A stretch of 64,000 nt of DNA from an uncultured Candidatus Nitrosopumilus sp. (GCA_951812655.1 OX638319.1:1589620-1653619), one strand, 5' to 3'. Positions 30,826 through 39,388 are shown, counted from the stretch's first letter. Made by a program: numbers and translations. The notes: generated by a model not told the origin, from the letters alone.

Positions 30826-31776
30826 TCATCTGAAATGATTCCAACCTAGGTCTTTCAATCGTATCATGCCTTCTTTATTTTCTACAAACACTCCTCTACC
30901 ATCTGCTACATATCCTATCTCCATGATTGGCGTCCTGCTCTGCTCTGCGTTTTTCTGAATCACGTTTCTGTTTTTGGGGTGCGTCGTAAATGCAAATTCG
31001 TACTCTTCTCCCCCATGAAATACCAGATTGTTCAGACTGACTTTCTGAGACTCTGCAAAGTCCCTCACGTCTTTCATGGCAGGTATGTTGTTGATGACGA
31101 GTTTGCTCTTACTCTGCTTTGACATTTCGTTTAGCGTGGTAGATAACCCGTCACTTGAATCCATAGATGACGAGAAATATTTTTTGTTCTTCAAACTGAA
31201 ATCTAGTCTGGGTTTCGGATTAACCACCGACTTGATGGATTTTTTGACAAATCCTTCCTTTCCTTTTTTCTTGTCCAGCAGCATGCCCAGTCCTGCTGGC
31301 GTGTATCCAAAAGGCCCTGTCACAAATACTAGGTCTCCTTTCTTGGCCCCTCTCCTGGTTACTATCCTGTCTGCGGTTCCAAAAAGACATACGTTAAACA
31401 CAATCTCTTTACCCGCATTAGTGTCTCCTCCGATGATTGTTATGTCGTATTGAGTGCACGCTTTTTTGAAACCTGATGCAATTGCATTGACCTTTGGACG
31501 TGAAATAGTCTTTGGCAGGTTAACTGAAATGATTCCGTATTTGGGTCTGACCCCCTTTGATGCAAAATCGCTTATGCAAGATATGACGCTTTTTCTTGCA
31601 GCATCAGACAGCTTCATCTTGGACGGAATGTCTGTACTTTCCACCATCGTGTCTGTTTTTGTCACGATTCCGGTCTTGCCAAACCTGAACGTTTCTACAT
31701 CTTCAGATTCAAAATTCTTTTTTCCTAACTTGCTTTGAAAAATTTTGATTATTGAGGATTCATCTAACTTTGTCAT
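30826..31776 (-). CDS. thiL: Thiamine-monophosphate kinase
   Basis: The 316-residue enzyme phosphorylates thiamine phosphate to thiamine diphosphate. Motifs of the ThiL/PurM-like ATP-binding fold are clear: VTKTDTMVESTDIP, IIGGDTNAGKEIVFNV, FSSSMDSSDGLSTTLNEM and VFHGGEEYEFAFTT. It overlaps the upstream phosphohexomutase by 17 bases, so the two are co-transcribed. Confidence 0.93.
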   Translation of the reverse strand: MTKLDESSIIKIFQSKLGKKNFESEDVETFRFGKTGIVTKTDTMVESTDIPSKMKLSDAARKSVISCISDFASKGVRPKYGIISVNLPKTISRPKVNAIASGFKKACTQYDITIIGGDTNAGKEIVFNVCLFGTADRIVTRRGAKKGDLVFVTGPFGYTPAGLGMLLDKKKGKEGFVKKSIKSVVNPKPRLDFSLKNKKYFSSSMDSSDGLSTTLNEMSKQSKSKLVINNIPAMKDVRDFAESQKVSLNNLVFHGGEEYEFAFTTHPKNRNVIQKNAEQSRTPIMEIGYVADGRGVFVENKEGMIRLKDLGWNHFR

Positions 31777-33103
31777 AGCATTGATTCACAAGCTCAAGTG
31801 TGTTCTTGACGATCTCTTTACATTTTTCCTCGTTGTTTGATTCAGCTGAAACCCTGATGATGTCTTCTGTGTTTGATTTTCTTATCAGCACCCAGCTGTC
31901 CTCGTCTATGATTCCCTTGATTCCGTCTAGTGTGATGGTCTCAGAATAGTCCTCTGCAAATCTAGACTTTACTTCCTCTATTACTTTATCATGCAAATCC
32001 GCATCGACTGGTGTCTTGTCTCTAATCTGGGTGTAGCTTTCCATGTAATTCAGAATCTCGCTGAACTCCTGGGTTCCAAGCATGGATGCAATCAGGCCGC
32101 TTGTGAGTATTCCTTCCCTGCAGTAGTTGAACTCTGGCAAAATGAATCCTCCGCTGCTTCCCTCTCCTCCTGCTTGAGCGTTGTTCTTTAGCATAAGATC
32201 TATAACGTTTGCTTCTCCTACTTTGGATCTCTGAACCGTTCCCCCTCTTTCCTTGATGAACTTCTCAACTGATACGCTCGTATCGATGCTCAATACGAAT
32301 CTCTTGTATCCCAGATCCAAAGATTTTGCAACTCCCAAACCCAGTGTCACATCTGCAGTTTGCTTTTTTCCGTTTCTGACTACTACCAGCCTGTCTCCGT
32401 CTAGGTCAAAAGCGAATCCTATCTCCTTGCTGTTGGATGCTTCTACCAGGTCAGACAGTTCGTCATAAGTGGGATCTGGCCCTCTGGTGCATCCGTCAAG
32501 GTCCTCGTTAATCGTTTTAACATCACATCCAATTCTTCTCAACATCTCCGGTGCAAAACCCTTGGCTGCTCCTCCGCCAATGTCCACGGCGATCTCCGGC
32601 TGGCTGTCTATGTCCCCGATGATCTTTCTTGCATCTTCTATGTATGACGATGATATGTTTTCCTCTGTGCCGATGTTTGACTGTGGAATATCTTGATGTT
32701 CGATAATCTGCGGAAGCTCTCCCTCGTTGATCCCTCTTCCCTCTATGATGAACTTCAGTCCGTTCCATTCTATCGGATTGTGTGAGGATGAAATGACCAG
32801 GCCTGCACCGTATTTCCTTGCTTCTCTGAAAACCACTGGGGTGGGAACAGTTCCTAGATTAAAAATATCTATTCCGTTCTTCATCAGTGCCGCGCTGGCT
32901 GAGCTCTGAACAATCGTGCCTGATGGTCTGGTGTCCTTTCCTATGACACATTTTTTAGATTTGATTAATGACGAAAAATTATTGGCAAATTCCATGACGT
33001 CCTTTGGGTTGAGATCCTCGCCGAATATTCCCCTAATTCCAGAAATGGTTTTTTTCAACTGGTCACACTCTGAAAGGCTTTTTATTAACTCTGACGTTTT
33101 CAT
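31760..33103 (-). CDS. Phosphohexomutase (phosphomannomutase / phosphoglucosamine mutase family)
   Basis: The 447-residue enzyme has the alpha-D-phosphohexomutase marks: the phosphoserine loop VISSSHNPIEWNGLKF, the metal loop FAFDLDGDRLVVV, the sugar-binding loop GGEGSSGGFILPE and the phosphate-binding VLIRKSNTEDIIRVSAE. It moves phosphate between C1 and C6 of hexoses or glucosamine for sugar nucleotide synthesis. The exact sugar cannot be told. It is followed by thiL; tRNA-Thr lies just upstream on the other strand. Confidence 0.9.
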   Translation of the reverse strand: MKTSELIKSLSECDQLKKTISGIRGIFGEDLNPKDVMEFANNFSSLIKSKKCVIGKDTRPSGTIVQSSASAALMKNGIDIFNLGTVPTPVVFREARKYGAGLVISSSHNPIEWNGLKFIIEGRGINEGELPQIIEHQDIPQSNIGTEENISSSYIEDARKIIGDIDSQPEIAVDIGGGAAKGFAPEMLRRIGCDVKTINEDLDGCTRGPDPTYDELSDLVEASNSKEIGFAFDLDGDRLVVVRNGKKQTADVTLGLGVAKSLDLGYKRFVLSIDTSVSVEKFIKERGGTVQRSKVGEANVIDLMLKNNAQAGGEGSSGGFILPEFNYCREGILTSGLIASMLGTQEFSEILNYMESYTQIRDKTPVDADLHDKVIEEVKSRFAEDYSETITLDGIKGIIDEDSWVLIRKSNTEDIIRVSAESNNEEKCKEIVKNTLELVNQCYDKVR

Positions 33104-33111
33104 CCAATCGT

Positions 33112-33185
33112 GCCCTGGTAGCTCAGCCTGGTAGAGCGAACGCCTCGTAAGCGTTAGGTCGCGGGCTCGTATCCCGTTCAGGGCT
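33112..33185 (+). tRNA. tRNA-Thr (anticodon CGT)
   Basis: A full cloverleaf is seen: acceptor GCCCTGG with TCAGGGC, D arm GCTC/GAGC, anticodon arm AACGC-CTCGTAA-GCGTT with anticodon CGT, and T stem GCGGG/CCCGT. U73 fits archaeal tRNA-Thr. The T loop reads CTCGTAT instead of the usual TTCGAAT, so positions 54 and 58 are C and U. No intron or CCA is present. Confidence 0.9.
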
Positions 33186-33390
33186 CTAAAATTTTTAAAA
33201 TTATTGAATAACTGCTAGTTTGTCTCGTCAAAGGATTCGATGTCTGTTTCAAGTTCTTTTCCTAAACCTTCCCACCATTGTTTTGTTTGTCCTGCCAAAT
33301 AATCTCCTTGCCATTAAACTGGAATTGTCCTTTATAGATCTGTCGGTTGATCAAATCTTGATCATGATGTAATTAATTGTAAAATAATTT

Positions 33391-33591
33391 TCAGCTCTTC
33401 TCTGCTTCACTTTCTTCTTTTTGCTTCTTCTTCATTTTTCTGAAGATGATTATCATTAGTGTTCCACCTGCACATCCCCAAAACAATTCAGACGTTCCGT
33501 TTTTAATTCCGTATGGCTCTAGAACTCCTACAAAGCCCAGTGTCATCACTGCTAGAAAACCTAATCCTATGACGTCCAGTATTTTTGACAT
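33391..33591 (-). CDS. Small membrane protein
   Basis: The 66-residue protein has two membrane helices (VIGLGFLAVMTLGFVGVLEP and ELFWGCAGGTLMIIIF) and a Lys/Glu-rich tail (RKMKKKQKEESEAEKS). It is divergent from another two-helix protein at 33653, separated by about 60 bases. Function unknown. Confidence 0.65.
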   Translation of the reverse strand: MSKILDVIGLGFLAVMTLGFVGVLEPYGIKNGTSELFWGCAGGTLMIIIFRKMKKKQKEESEAEKS

Positions 33592-33652
33592 GTTTTTGTC
33601 TGCTTGTTATGGTATATCAAAAAGATATATGGTTTTGTAAAAGAAGCAATGT

Positions 33653-33865
33653 GTGGACAAGTACCTGATGGTAATTTTGGTTTTCATGGTTGTAAGCATA
33701 CCCATTTCGTTTGTAAATCCGATGAGTGGGGAGTTTCGAGATCCTCCATTTATCGGATTGTTCTATGCAGCCATTGCCGGTATTGCGATAATTGTATTAT
33801 ACAGCTCATACAAGGAAAGAAAAGACAGACAGAAAGCTAATGCTAGAAGAAGATCTAGGAAGTAA
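33653..33865 (+). CDS. Small membrane protein
   Basis: A GTG start gives a 70-residue protein with two membrane helices (LMVILVFMVVSIPISFV and FIGLFYAAIAGIAIIVLY) and a basic tail (KERKDRQKANARRRSRK). The competing plus-strand frame at 33604-33840 lacks such order and is rejected. Function unknown. Confidence 0.65.
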   Translation: MDKYLMVILVFMVVSIPISFVNPMSGEFRDPPFIGLFYAAIAGIAIIVLYSSYKERKDRQKANARRRSRK

Positions 33866-33868
33866 AAA

Positions 33869-34150
33869 TTAAAGTTCTAATCCGAATGATTCGGCTATGC
33901 TGGAAAAGTTAACGTAAGAATCCAAGTACTGCCTTCCTTTGGAAGTGATCACGAAAGTATTCTTGCCATCATACTCTATCTTGTTGATCAAGCCCGCACC
34001 CGTCAAGTTCTCCAGGAACTTTGACAGTCTTGAATGTGACAGGTTCGCCTTTGTTAATAGAGATGTTGTCTTGATGCCATCCTGGCCCTGTTCTTGTGTG
34101 GCATTTAGTACGTCTGCAACGATCTGCATACTTGTTCTGTACGATGCCAT
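33869..34150 (-). CDS. Winged helix-turn-helix transcription regulator
   Basis: With ATG 34150 (MASYRTSMQIVADVLNAT) the protein has 93 residues and the fold of the archaeal HTH_45 group: the recognition segment LLTKANLSHSRLSKFLENL and the wing NKIEYDGKNTFVITSKGRQY. It is clearly a paralogue of the regulator at 49977-50264 (shared YRT, KANxSHSR, F..FGL). The target is unknown. It is convergent with the small membrane protein gene. Confidence 0.85.
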   Translation of the reverse strand: MASYRTSMQIVADVLNATQEQGQDGIKTTSLLTKANLSHSRLSKFLENLTGAGLINKIEYDGKNTFVITSKGRQYLDSYVNFSSIAESFGLEL

Positions 34151-34237
34151 ATGCACATTATCTTAAAACTATGATATAAGGGTATTACCATCAATTCAGA
34201 TCAGATAAATATGCTCTGCCATGATTTTTCTGCAATG

Positions 34238-34822
34238 TCATCCTCGCAATCATCTGCTCCTTGGTTTGATGACTTTGTCGGTGTGGCTTACAGGTATTAT
34301 GATCTGAGGATGAATGTTGTTCCATTATTTATTGATCGAAAAGAAGCTTCCTCTCTCTGGCATGAAACTATTCATCCTTGGATAGATCCGTCGATCAAAA
34401 TCAGATTTCTTGAGCTTGATGACCAGTATTGGTTCATCATGGGTTCGGAATCTCAAAAAAATGACACCAACCTGTCCTTTTTCAAAGAGTTGCCAAAATC
34501 CGAAAACTATGAACGATTCAAAAAAGGCCATGGCGGCGAGGCGTATTTGAGATTGGGAGTATATGCTAAAAAGTCTCTTGATGATGTGAAGAAAGATGCG
34601 ATATGCAGTTGCAAACACGAGGCACGCGATCATGATGAGGGTGACGGTGACGTATGTCTATTCAACACTTGCGAATGTAAAAAATTCTCCAGCTTTCAAG
34701 TGAACTTGTTAAGGAAGAAGAAGGTGATAACCGACATAAAATTTATGGACGAGAAAGACGCCAAGGATGATTCGCTTGCATGGAATTGCATGAACGCAAA
34801 TAAATTTTCAAAACCTGAATGA
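34238..34822 (+). CDS. Hypothetical protein with a C-terminal Cys/His cluster
   Basis: From ATG 34238 (MSSSQSSAPWFDDFVGVAYR) the protein has 194 residues; a longer frame begins at 34211. It has no membrane segments. A cluster with CSCKHEARDHDEGDGD and CLFNTCECKKF in the last third could bind zinc or iron. The stop directly touches that of the convergent 55-residue zinc protein. No family recognised. Confidence 0.6.
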   Translation, partial: SSSQSSAPWFDDFVGVAYRYYDLRMNVVPLFIDRKEASSLWHETIHPWIDPSIKIRFLELDDQYWFIMGSESQKNDTNLSFFKELPKSENYERFKKGHGGEAYLRLGVYAKKSLDDVKKDAICSCKHEARDHDEGDGDVCLFNTCECKKFSSFQVNLLRKKKVITDIKFMDEKDAKDDSLAWNCMNANKFSKPE

Positions 34823-34990
34823 TCAGTCTAGATCTTTGTTGACTCTGATATGTTCTCCTGGGTAGTGCTCGCTAACTCTTTTTGAATAGCAGTCTCCGCA
34901 CATCATGCCGTCTATTCCCCATTCTTCCATTGGATTGTAATGGAGATCTATTTTTCCACTACAAACGGCACAGGTTTCTTTTTTACCCAA
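34823..34990 (-). CDS. Small zinc-binding protein of 55 residues
   Basis: A TTG at 34990 opens a frame reading LGKKETCAVCSGKIDLHYNP, then MEEWGIDGMMCGDCYSKRVS and EHYPGEHIRV. Two CxxC pairs make a zinc ribbon. The start is supported by a TATA-like TTTATATAGA 21-30 bases upstream, as expected for a leaderless transcript, and by an in-frame stop just before. Its sequence is compact and conserved-looking although it is absent from a 60-residue cut-off gene list. Confidence 0.7.
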   Translation of the reverse strand: MGKKETCAVCSGKIDLHYNPMEEWGIDGMMCGDCYSKRVSEHYPGEHIRVNKDLD

Positions 34991-35010
34991 AGTGCTTTGG
35001 ATCTTTTTAG

Positions 35011-35020
35011 TCTATATAAA
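35011..35020 (-). promoter_or_regulatory. TATA box of the 55-residue zinc protein
   Basis: On the minus strand TTTATATAGA stands 21-30 bases before the TTG at 34990, so transcription would start at or next to the start codon. Confidence 0.5.
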
Positions 35021-35153
35021 AAACATTCTGGAATGGTGCTGCTCAAAAAAAGTCATGTTAAATAATACTGTGTAATATTAAATCTAGGTGGACGGTCTGA
35101 CCAATGTAAACCTCCTGCAAGATTTTTACTTGGTTGGACTTCTACCGTGAAAA

Positions 35154-36905
35154 TCAAAACAGATTGTTAGTTAGTTTTTTCAATGCCAGAATTTCCTCTT
35201 CTTCTTGCCTTATTTTCTTATCAATCACACGCAGCATCGAATCATTCCAAACGTGCTGAGAGAAGAAATTATGTTTGGTGTTTGCCAGTTCGATTTCATC
35301 GTCTACCACGGTATCTTCGAGAAATTTAGTCACAATCACGTCTGTGATCTTTAAAATTCTGGAATTAAGTTTGAAGCTGCGGAAAATTGGCTCAAGCTTT
35401 CTCACGTCTCCCTTGAAATCCCCTCTTGACTCTAGGATTTTTTTGTGGAGAATTCTAAAGTACACTGAGACAAAAAACAACGTTGCATATCTTTTGGTCT
35501 TGTGTCCTCCCTGTTTTCCGTATTTCAGAGATTTCTTTGCAAATTCTTTGACAAGATACGGGTATAGCAAAACCCTGTAATCGTCTTTCAGGTTGTCATT
35601 GAACACATCGTCATACTTGCTTCCTCTGGGCAAAAACTGGGCCGGCGAGCTATATGCCTCGGTCGGTCTCTGTTCTATTCCCGCAACCAATGCTTGTATG
35701 GCGTCCTTTGCCACGATGACTTTCTTGTGGTTGTCTGGAAGATAGTTGTTGTATATCATGTCTCCAGCATACTCTGTTTGCTTGGATTTTGTTTTTGTAT
35801 CAAAAGAACCCGCTTGAATTTCGTAAAAGTAACCGCAGTTTCTCAGCTGTGATTTGATTGACTTGTGAAAGTCCATCAACGACACCAGATCCTTTCCTCT
35901 TACTGAGTTTTGAGAATTCCTGTACTTTGTAATGTTGTTTTGCTCCTGTTCGTCATCGGCTTTGATTATTGTAACTGTCATGGAACCTTCCATGTTCTTC
36001 GTTCTCTTTGAATGATCAAGAATGGAGTTTGATGTTTGCGCCCCGTTAACGATTTGAGGTGCGTGAAGCTCAATCAGGTTTTCGCCCAACTCCGAAAAAT
36101 CACTTACGACTATGGTGATTCCGTTATTGTAAAAGAAAAACTTGTCTGGGTTGCTTTGCAGCGTGTCGCGTAGTCCTTTGTTGACTGTTGTCTTGAATTG
36201 CATCCATTGTCTTATGTTGGATTCAAACACGTAATCCCTGTTCTTGCTGACAAATTCCGTTAGTTCACGTAATTTGAGAATGCCCAGTATGGTGTTTTCG
36301 TGCCTCAGCATTCTCTCTAGCTTTATCGATGATTTTTTTCCTGCTGCTGGTTTTTTGATTCTATCCCATAACCTTTGAATTATTGCCTTTTGATCAATGA
36401 TCTCTATGATTTCGTCTTCATACTCTACCTTCTGATCAGTGACGTAACAACACTTTATCTTGAGATTTTTCTCTTTAATTTTCGTGACAAGCTGTGCCAG
36501 TTCTGGTCTCATCTTTGCCACGTCTTTTGCAAGCAACCTCTTTGCGTCCTCCTTGAATTTCGCTATGGCTTCCAACGAATGCGATGTTCCGTACTTTGAC
36601 TGAAACAATCTAACTGTATTATCAGAAAAGTCCACTGGAAGATACGCGTCAATTCCAAGGTCATTTGCTCCGTCAACGATCGCATCTGCGGCATCATCTT
36701 CGGTAGCCTCAAAAACTCTCGTTAAAATCCACTGGAGAAAATTATTGCCTTTCTCAACCTCGCTTTTGGAATTTTCTGCATACTCGTGAATGCTTCCCTC
36801 GACGTTTTCTGAAAAACCCTTCAAAGGAACACTGGAGTTTTTTTGTACTAGCAGAGTACGTGAACCGGGAATGAATTCTAATAGATTGTTCTCGTTTTGG
36901 GACAA
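35154..36905 (-). CDS. AIPR-family protein with a nuclease-like N-terminus (putative phage defence)
   Basis: The 583-residue protein has the core of the AIPR (abortive infection phage resistance) family: FFYNNGITIVVSDF, APQIVNGAQTSNSILDHS and KYRNSQNSVRGKDL. The N-terminal part looks like a PD-(D/E)xK nuclease: Asp86 in NDLGIDAYL and Gln-Ser-Lys 102-104 in RLFQSKYG. AIPR proteins are associated with abortive infection and restriction-like systems. Here it stands alone, between tRNA-Thr (33.1 kb) and tRNA-Cys (37.4 kb). Nuclease activity and defence are inferred. Confidence 0.8.
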   Translation of the reverse strand: MSQNENNLLEFIPGSRTLLVQKNSSVPLKGFSENVEGSIHEYAENSKSEVEKGNNFLQWILTRVFEATEDDAADAIVDGANDLGIDAYLPVDFSDNTVRLFQSKYGTSHSLEAIAKFKEDAKRLLAKDVAKMRPELAQLVTKIKEKNLKIKCCYVTDQKVEYEDEIIEIIDQKAIIQRLWDRIKKPAAGKKSSIKLERMLRHENTILGILKLRELTEFVSKNRDYVFESNIRQWMQFKTTVNKGLRDTLQSNPDKFFFYNNGITIVVSDFSELGENLIELHAPQIVNGAQTSNSILDHSKRTKNMEGSMTVTIIKADDEQEQNNITKYRNSQNSVRGKDLVSLMDFHKSIKSQLRNCGYFYEIQAGSFDTKTKSKQTEYAGDMIYNNYLPDNHKKVIVAKDAIQALVAGIEQRPTEAYSSPAQFLPRGSKYDDVFNDNLKDDYRVLLYPYLVKEFAKKSLKYGKQGGHKTKRYATLFFVSVYFRILHKKILESRGDFKGDVRKLEPIFRSFKLNSRILKITDVIVTKFLEDTVVDDEIELANTKHNFFSQHVWNDSMLRVIDKKIRQEEEEILALKKLTNNLF

Positions 36906-36983
36906 TTATGATTTCTAATATGCTATATATTTAGAGAATTTGGTAACTATGTAATAACTCTGTAAATGGGATGATGATGTAAT

Positions 36984-37394
36984 TTGTTGAAAAAAATAAC
37001 TGTTGTGGGAATAATCATTTTTGCTGGTTTGATAGTTCTCGGCCTCGCATTTTACACGCCTTCTAATGAGGAGGAAACTGGTGAACCTGAATTGACTGTA
37101 AAAGGCGACGTGGTGATGCCAACGAAGGTATCCAGACCTGGTTGTGAGGAAACTGATAGGTGTTATATTCCATCATCAATTGTGATTGACGCCGGAAACA
37201 AGGTAACATGGGTCAATGAAGATTCTGCGTTTCACAGTGTCACTTCTGGATTCTATGATGCCCCTACAAATCTGTTTGACAGCGGACACATGAATCCATT
37301 TGAATCATATACGCTTGCTTTTGAGGAAACGGGCACTTTTGACTATTATTGTACTCTTCATCCTTGGATGATGGGACAGGTAATTGTTCAATGA
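36984..37394 (+). CDS. Membrane-anchored blue-copper (plastocyanin-like) protein
   Basis: The 136-residue protein starts with a membrane helix (residues 5-24) followed by a cupredoxin domain. The type 1 copper ligands are visible: His84 in SAFHSVTSG, Cys123, His126 and a Met at 129 or 130 in YYCTLHPWMMG. Thaumarchaea use many such proteins as electron carriers in place of cytochrome c. The start is TTG (36984), with another TTG as the next codon. Two extra Cys (54, 60) may form a disulphide. Confidence 0.88.
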   Translation: MLKKITVVGIIIFAGLIVLGLAFYTPSNEEETGEPELTVKGDVVMPTKVSRPGCEETDRCYIPSSIVIDAGNKVTWVNEDSAFHSVTSGFYDAPTNLFDSGHMNPFESYTLAFEETGTFDYYCTLHPWMMGQVIVQ

Positions 37395-37409
37395 GTTAAT
37401 TGTTTGATA

Positions 37410-37481
37410 AGGTACCCGAGGGAGTCGAACCCCCTTGTATAAGCTTTGCAGGCTCACGCATAACCGTTCTGCCAGAGTACC
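37410..37481 (-). tRNA. tRNA-Cys (anticodon GCA)
   Basis: The minus strand folds as acceptor GGTACTC with GGGTACC, anticodon arm TGAGC-CTGCAAA-GCTTA with anticodon GCA and T arm with GGTTCGACTCC. The discriminator is U73, the identity base of tRNA-Cys. No intron or CCA is seen. Confidence 0.92.
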
Positions 37482-37573
37482 GTTTTAAAAAACACAAAAT
37501 GAACAATTAAACTCTTTAGATCAAATGTAATAGTTTGATTAAAAAGCAAAGCAGTGGTATTGGTTGCCAAGAC

Positions 37574-37687
37574 ATGGCGACATTCCTTTCCAAGAAACGT
37601 ACAAGGGAAACGTACTTTGAAAAGATCTCGACAAATAGCAAATCACTGCAAAATTCTATGCGTGGCATAATGCGTAATCTGTACTGA
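37574..37687 (+). pseudogene. Short frame resembling an integrase N-terminal scrap
   Basis: ATG 37574 encodes 37 residues (MATFLSKKRTRETYFEKIST, then NSKSLQNSMRGIMRNLY). The spacing of basic, aromatic and hydrophobic residues recalls the start of the SAM-like core-binding domain of tyrosine recombinases, and it lies next to tRNA-Cys, a common integration target. The TGA is inside the inverted repeat at 37672-37695. The similarity is weak, so it may be nothing. Confidence 0.25.
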
Positions 37688-37695
37688 GATTACGC
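37672..37695. repeat. Inverted-repeat element (GCGTAATC-N8-GATTACGC)
   Basis: Perfect 8-bp arms around TGTACTGA. It provides the stop codon of the possible integrase scrap. Confidence 0.8.
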
Positions 37696-37955
37696 AATAA
37701 TGTGAAAGTATATTGTATTCTATAATTCAAATTTTTTAGGACCTTTTTTTTATGACTAGTTAATTTGTAGAAAATATTATCTATGAAATAAGATGTGGAT
37801 GGAGTATGAATAAAGGATGGATTCCAATTATTTTAGGGATGGTAGGTTTTACTTCTCTTGAACTGTTATTGTATTCTGGTTTACTATTGACTTAGATTAT
37901 TCATTATCTTTCTTGAGATTATGAAAGAATAGCATACTTTATTATTTTTGACAGG
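37696..37955. other. AT-rich gap with a possible 29-residue membrane peptide
   Basis: ATG 37806 to TAG 37895 encodes MNKGWIPIILGMVGFTSLEL and LLYSGLLLT, a single hydrophobic helix. There is no further support for translation. The rest, including the promoter of the next gene, shows no structure. Confidence 0.3.
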
Positions 37956-38789
37956 ATGAAATGGCAGTTGAACAAACAATTTGTACTAATTGCCATGATG
38001 CCAGTTATTTTCATTGGTGTTGGATATGATGCGTTTGCTGAAACGCACTGGCATCCTGGAATGAACTTGCAACAGGGAGATTATTTCCGATATAGTTTTT
38101 GTCACGTAGACTATCATGAATGCCGCAATGTGGATCTGCAAATACTGGTAGTGGATGAAACCCCTGAAGATTGGTTTGTCAAACTGATCATGACAGAACG
38201 TACAGTCAGAACCGAGGGATTCCTAGAACTGTCAAAGGATCAAATCAGATTCAGCGGATCCGATCAAACCATGGAAAGATTTGCAAATCTGTTCAATAAT
38301 TCCCTTGTCTGGCTGGCTGAATTCTCCAGCGTCGACGAACCAAAGGATCTCACGGTAGGTGAGGACTGGGGCCTCATCGGCAATATCGGAGGAGAAAGTA
38401 TAGGGGTTTTACGTGAGGAAACAGTAATGATAGACTCAAAAATTTTGGAAAGCGCTGTTTTGGGTTGGAAATCCAGCGGTACGTCCAATCATATTTGGAT
38501 TGCAGATGGTTTCCCATTTCCAATTCGTTCAAACATATTCATTCATGTGCCTGTTTATCCGCCTCAGCCATGGACAGATTACGTATTGGTAAAACATGGG
38601 AGTGACTTTCAAGGAACTCCTTCTCTGATCTTTCCTCCTCTTGAACAGGTGAGGTATGGAGTTACACTTGATAACGTAGTATGCATCAACAATCTTGTGC
38701 TTGTCTTAAAGAACACGGATGGTGTCCCAGCATGTGTCACATTGGATACTAAGAACAAATTAGTTGAACGGGGATGGATAATTTCATAA
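37956..38789 (+). CDS. Secreted protein with thaumarchaeal C-terminal PACV motif
   Basis: The 277-residue protein has a signal peptide (QFVLIAMMPVIFIGVGYDAFA). The body is beta-rich and not recognised. The last about 40 residues (VCINNLVLVLKNTDGVPACV and TLDTKNKLVERGW) form a module also present at the end of the protein at 43033-43842. Its stop codon lies inside an inverted-repeat element (38785-38806). Confidence 0.72.
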   Translation: MKWQLNKQFVLIAMMPVIFIGVGYDAFAETHWHPGMNLQQGDYFRYSFCHVDYHECRNVDLQILVVDETPEDWFVKLIMTERTVRTEGFLELSKDQIRFSGSDQTMERFANLFNNSLVWLAEFSSVDEPKDLTVGEDWGLIGNIGGESIGVLREETVMIDSKILESAVLGWKSSGTSNHIWIADGFPFPIRSNIFIHVPVYPPQPWTDYVLVKHGSDFQGTPSLIFPPLEQVRYGVTLDNVVCINNLVLVLKNTDGVPACVTLDTKNKLVERGWIIS

Positions 38790-38806
38790 TCCTGGTATAG
38801 ATTACG
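38785..38806. repeat. Inverted-repeat element (CATAATC-N8-GATTACG)
   Basis: Arms match in six of seven pairs around CTGGTATA; the odd pair is A-C on the plus strand and G-U on the minus strand. The TAA stop of the secreted protein gene is within the left arm. Confidence 0.7.
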
Positions 38807-38984
38807 CAAAAACTTAGGCATGTGGCATATCATAACTTGTAAAATTCTGCACGAGTTTTTTCTATGATGTGTCTACGAAGTGGTTTTGCCCGTCTCTATA
38901 GTTCCATTGTGAGAATATGTGCATTGTACATCTATGAAATTCATGTTCATTATCTTTAACATCTTGCCATGGCATGATTATGCC

Positions 38985-39158
38985 ATGAGGATTGACTCTT
39001 GTAGAAACTGCGGAACTCTTTTGTCCGTGCTGAAATGCTGTGACATTTGCAGCCAGCCCATCAAGCTCATGTGTAGTAAATGTCCAAAATATGCAGATGA
39101 TCCCGTACATTCTCTGTGTGGTTTGAGAATGAAATTACGTACAGCTGTATCATGTTAG
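38985..39158 (+). CDS. Small zinc-finger-like protein
   Basis: From ATG 38985 (MRIDSCRNCGTLLSVLKCCD) the protein has 57 residues with Cys pairs at CRNC, CCDIC and CSKC plus a final HSLC, enough for two zinc sites. A longer frame from 38919 adds a hydrophobic stretch that looks accidental. It may be a treble-clef or double-ribbon protein. Function unknown. Confidence 0.5.
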   Translation: MRIDSCRNCGTLLSVLKCCDICSQPIKLMCSKCPKYADDPVHSLCGLRMKLRTAVSC

Positions 39159-39388
39159 CTTGCATCTTCAAAAAAAAATTTTATTTTCATTTAAAAAAAT
39201 TGGCTTCCCTGTGGAAGTGACATTCTTCTATCAATGTCGCATCGTGATCCTGAATTTTGCATCCACAGGTAAAGACTATCTGCATCCTGCTTATCGTATG
39301 CTGGCAAGTGATTAAAGCAGATGGTCGTTAGATTGCTGCGATTATGTAGAACTATAGTCTATACGTGTCAAACCCGACACCTATATGA

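Noticed and set aside
34211-34237. Longer start for the 34238-34822 gene
   Set aside because: The ATG at 34238 is better placed; the extra nine residues (MLCHDFSAM) add nothing recognisable.
38862-39110. 82-codon minus-strand frame opposite the small zinc protein
   Set aside because: The plus-strand frame has the ordered cysteines; the minus frame is its shadow.
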